Assembly (NCBI GenBank): GCA_013298525.1
Contig: JAAFHW010000008.1
Coordinates: 1-52,414 of the forward strand
Direction: 5' to 3'
Length of the DNA stretch: 52,414 nt
Origin: Flavobacteriia bacterium
GTDB taxonomy: Bacteria > Bacteroidota > Bacteroidia > Flavobacteriales > Flavobacteriaceae
This document shows, piece after piece, positions 52,118-52,414 of the stretch. How positions within the stretch are numbered: position 1 is the stretch's first letter; every line of letters starts with the position of its first letter. The position numbers were made by a program, and so were the translations under genes. The notes below the pieces were generated by a model. That model was not told the DNA's origin, did not search any database, and saw only the letters and a program-made list of their open reading frames with translations.

Positions 52118-52414
52118 ATGAAAAAATTTCTACTCTTTTTATTACTAATCACATTTTCATTTGTAAAAGCACAAATTAACACACAAGTGAGTAATTACAA
52201 TGTTTGTGATACAAATTCTGATGGAATTGCTCAATTTGATTTAAATACTAAAATACCTGAGATTTTAGGAAATGAAAATCCAAGTATTCATAATATTACT
52301 TTCCATTTAACTAATGCAGATGCTCAATTTGGTGGTAATCCTATTGCTACATCAGTTCCTTATATTAACAATCAACCCTTTTCACAAGTTATATGGATAA
52401 GAGTAGTTAATACA
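52118..52414 (+). CDS. N-terminal part of a secreted surface protein (cut by window end)
   Basis: The first 99 codons of a further exported protein. Residues 1-19 form a signal peptide (ends FVKAQ). The mature part has YNVCDTNSDGIAQFDLN (about 27-43), a pattern I associate with repeats in large flavobacterial adhesins that carry T9SS type B (gliding-motility-type) C-terminal domains. The C-terminus is outside the window, so that domain cannot be checked. It is separated from the preceding gene by a terminator and has its own -7 box. Confidence 0.75.
   Translation, partial: MKKFLLFLLLITFSFVKAQINTQVSNYNVCDTNSDGIAQFDLNTKIPEILGNENPSIHNITFHLTNADAQFGGNPIATSVPYINNQPFSQVIWIRVVNT

Overview
The window looks like a chromosomal segment of a Flavobacterium-type member of the Bacteroidota. 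The signs are low GC content, TTTG / TAnnTTTG promoters in place of sigma70 boxes, few Shine-Dalgarno sequences, SusC/SusD proteins, several C-terminal type IX secretion (T9SS) sorting domains, and mevalonate-pathway genes. There are 32 protein genes (two cut by the window ends) and one tRNA. No gene-free stretch exceeds 300 bases, and I see no phage, IS transposase, CRISPR array or rRNA.

Layout. (1) 1-6192, minus strand: three tandem POT-family peptide transporters behind a secreted dipeptidyl peptidase IV, a peptide-use cluster. (2) 6361-8596, plus: HMG-CoA reductase and a GHMP kinase of the GYDIA type (isoprenoid synthesis). (3) 8654-16172, minus: a tightly packed run from type III pantothenate kinase through an outer-membrane barrel, a TPR protein, LptC, a small membrane protein and a CNNM/CorC-like protein to a SurA/PpiD-like foldase. 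(4) tRNA-Phe with a near-ideal promoter and terminator, then a large AsmA-family protein on the minus strand. (5) 19296-41590: a complete alpha-glucan (starch/maltodextrin) utilisation locus on both sides of a LacI-type regulator. The minus arm is SusC-SusD-SusE plus a T9SS-secreted GH13 amylase. The plus arm is an MFS sugar transporter, beta-phosphoglucomutase, GH65 maltose phosphorylase, GH13, an esterase-like hydrolase, GH31 and a lipoprotein GH13. (6) 41672-43693: a glycerophosphodiesterase and a BaiN-like flavoprotein. (7) 43816-52414: two large paralogous secreted proteins built from CUB and fibronectin-III modules with T9SS sorting domains, and the start of a third surface protein.

How the glucan locus should work: the secreted amylase cuts starch at the surface, SusD/SusE bind fragments and SusC imports them, periplasmic GH13 and GH31 enzymes trim them, the MFS carrier moves maltose inward, and maltose phosphorylase plus beta-phosphoglucomutase yield glucose and glucose-6-phosphate. 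A perfect 14-bp LacI-type palindrome lies in the divergent SusC/regulator gap and a close copy lies ahead of the plus-strand transporter, so one regulator probably controls both arms.

The least explained structures are a small GxxExxY (PD-(D/E)XK-like) gene bracketed by imperfect inverted repeats inside the glucan operon, ORF-less copies of the same palindromic repeat 3 kb downstream, competing hairpins at the start codon of the sugar transporter, and a promoter nested in a terminator ahead of the AsmA gene. None of the assignments was checked by database search.
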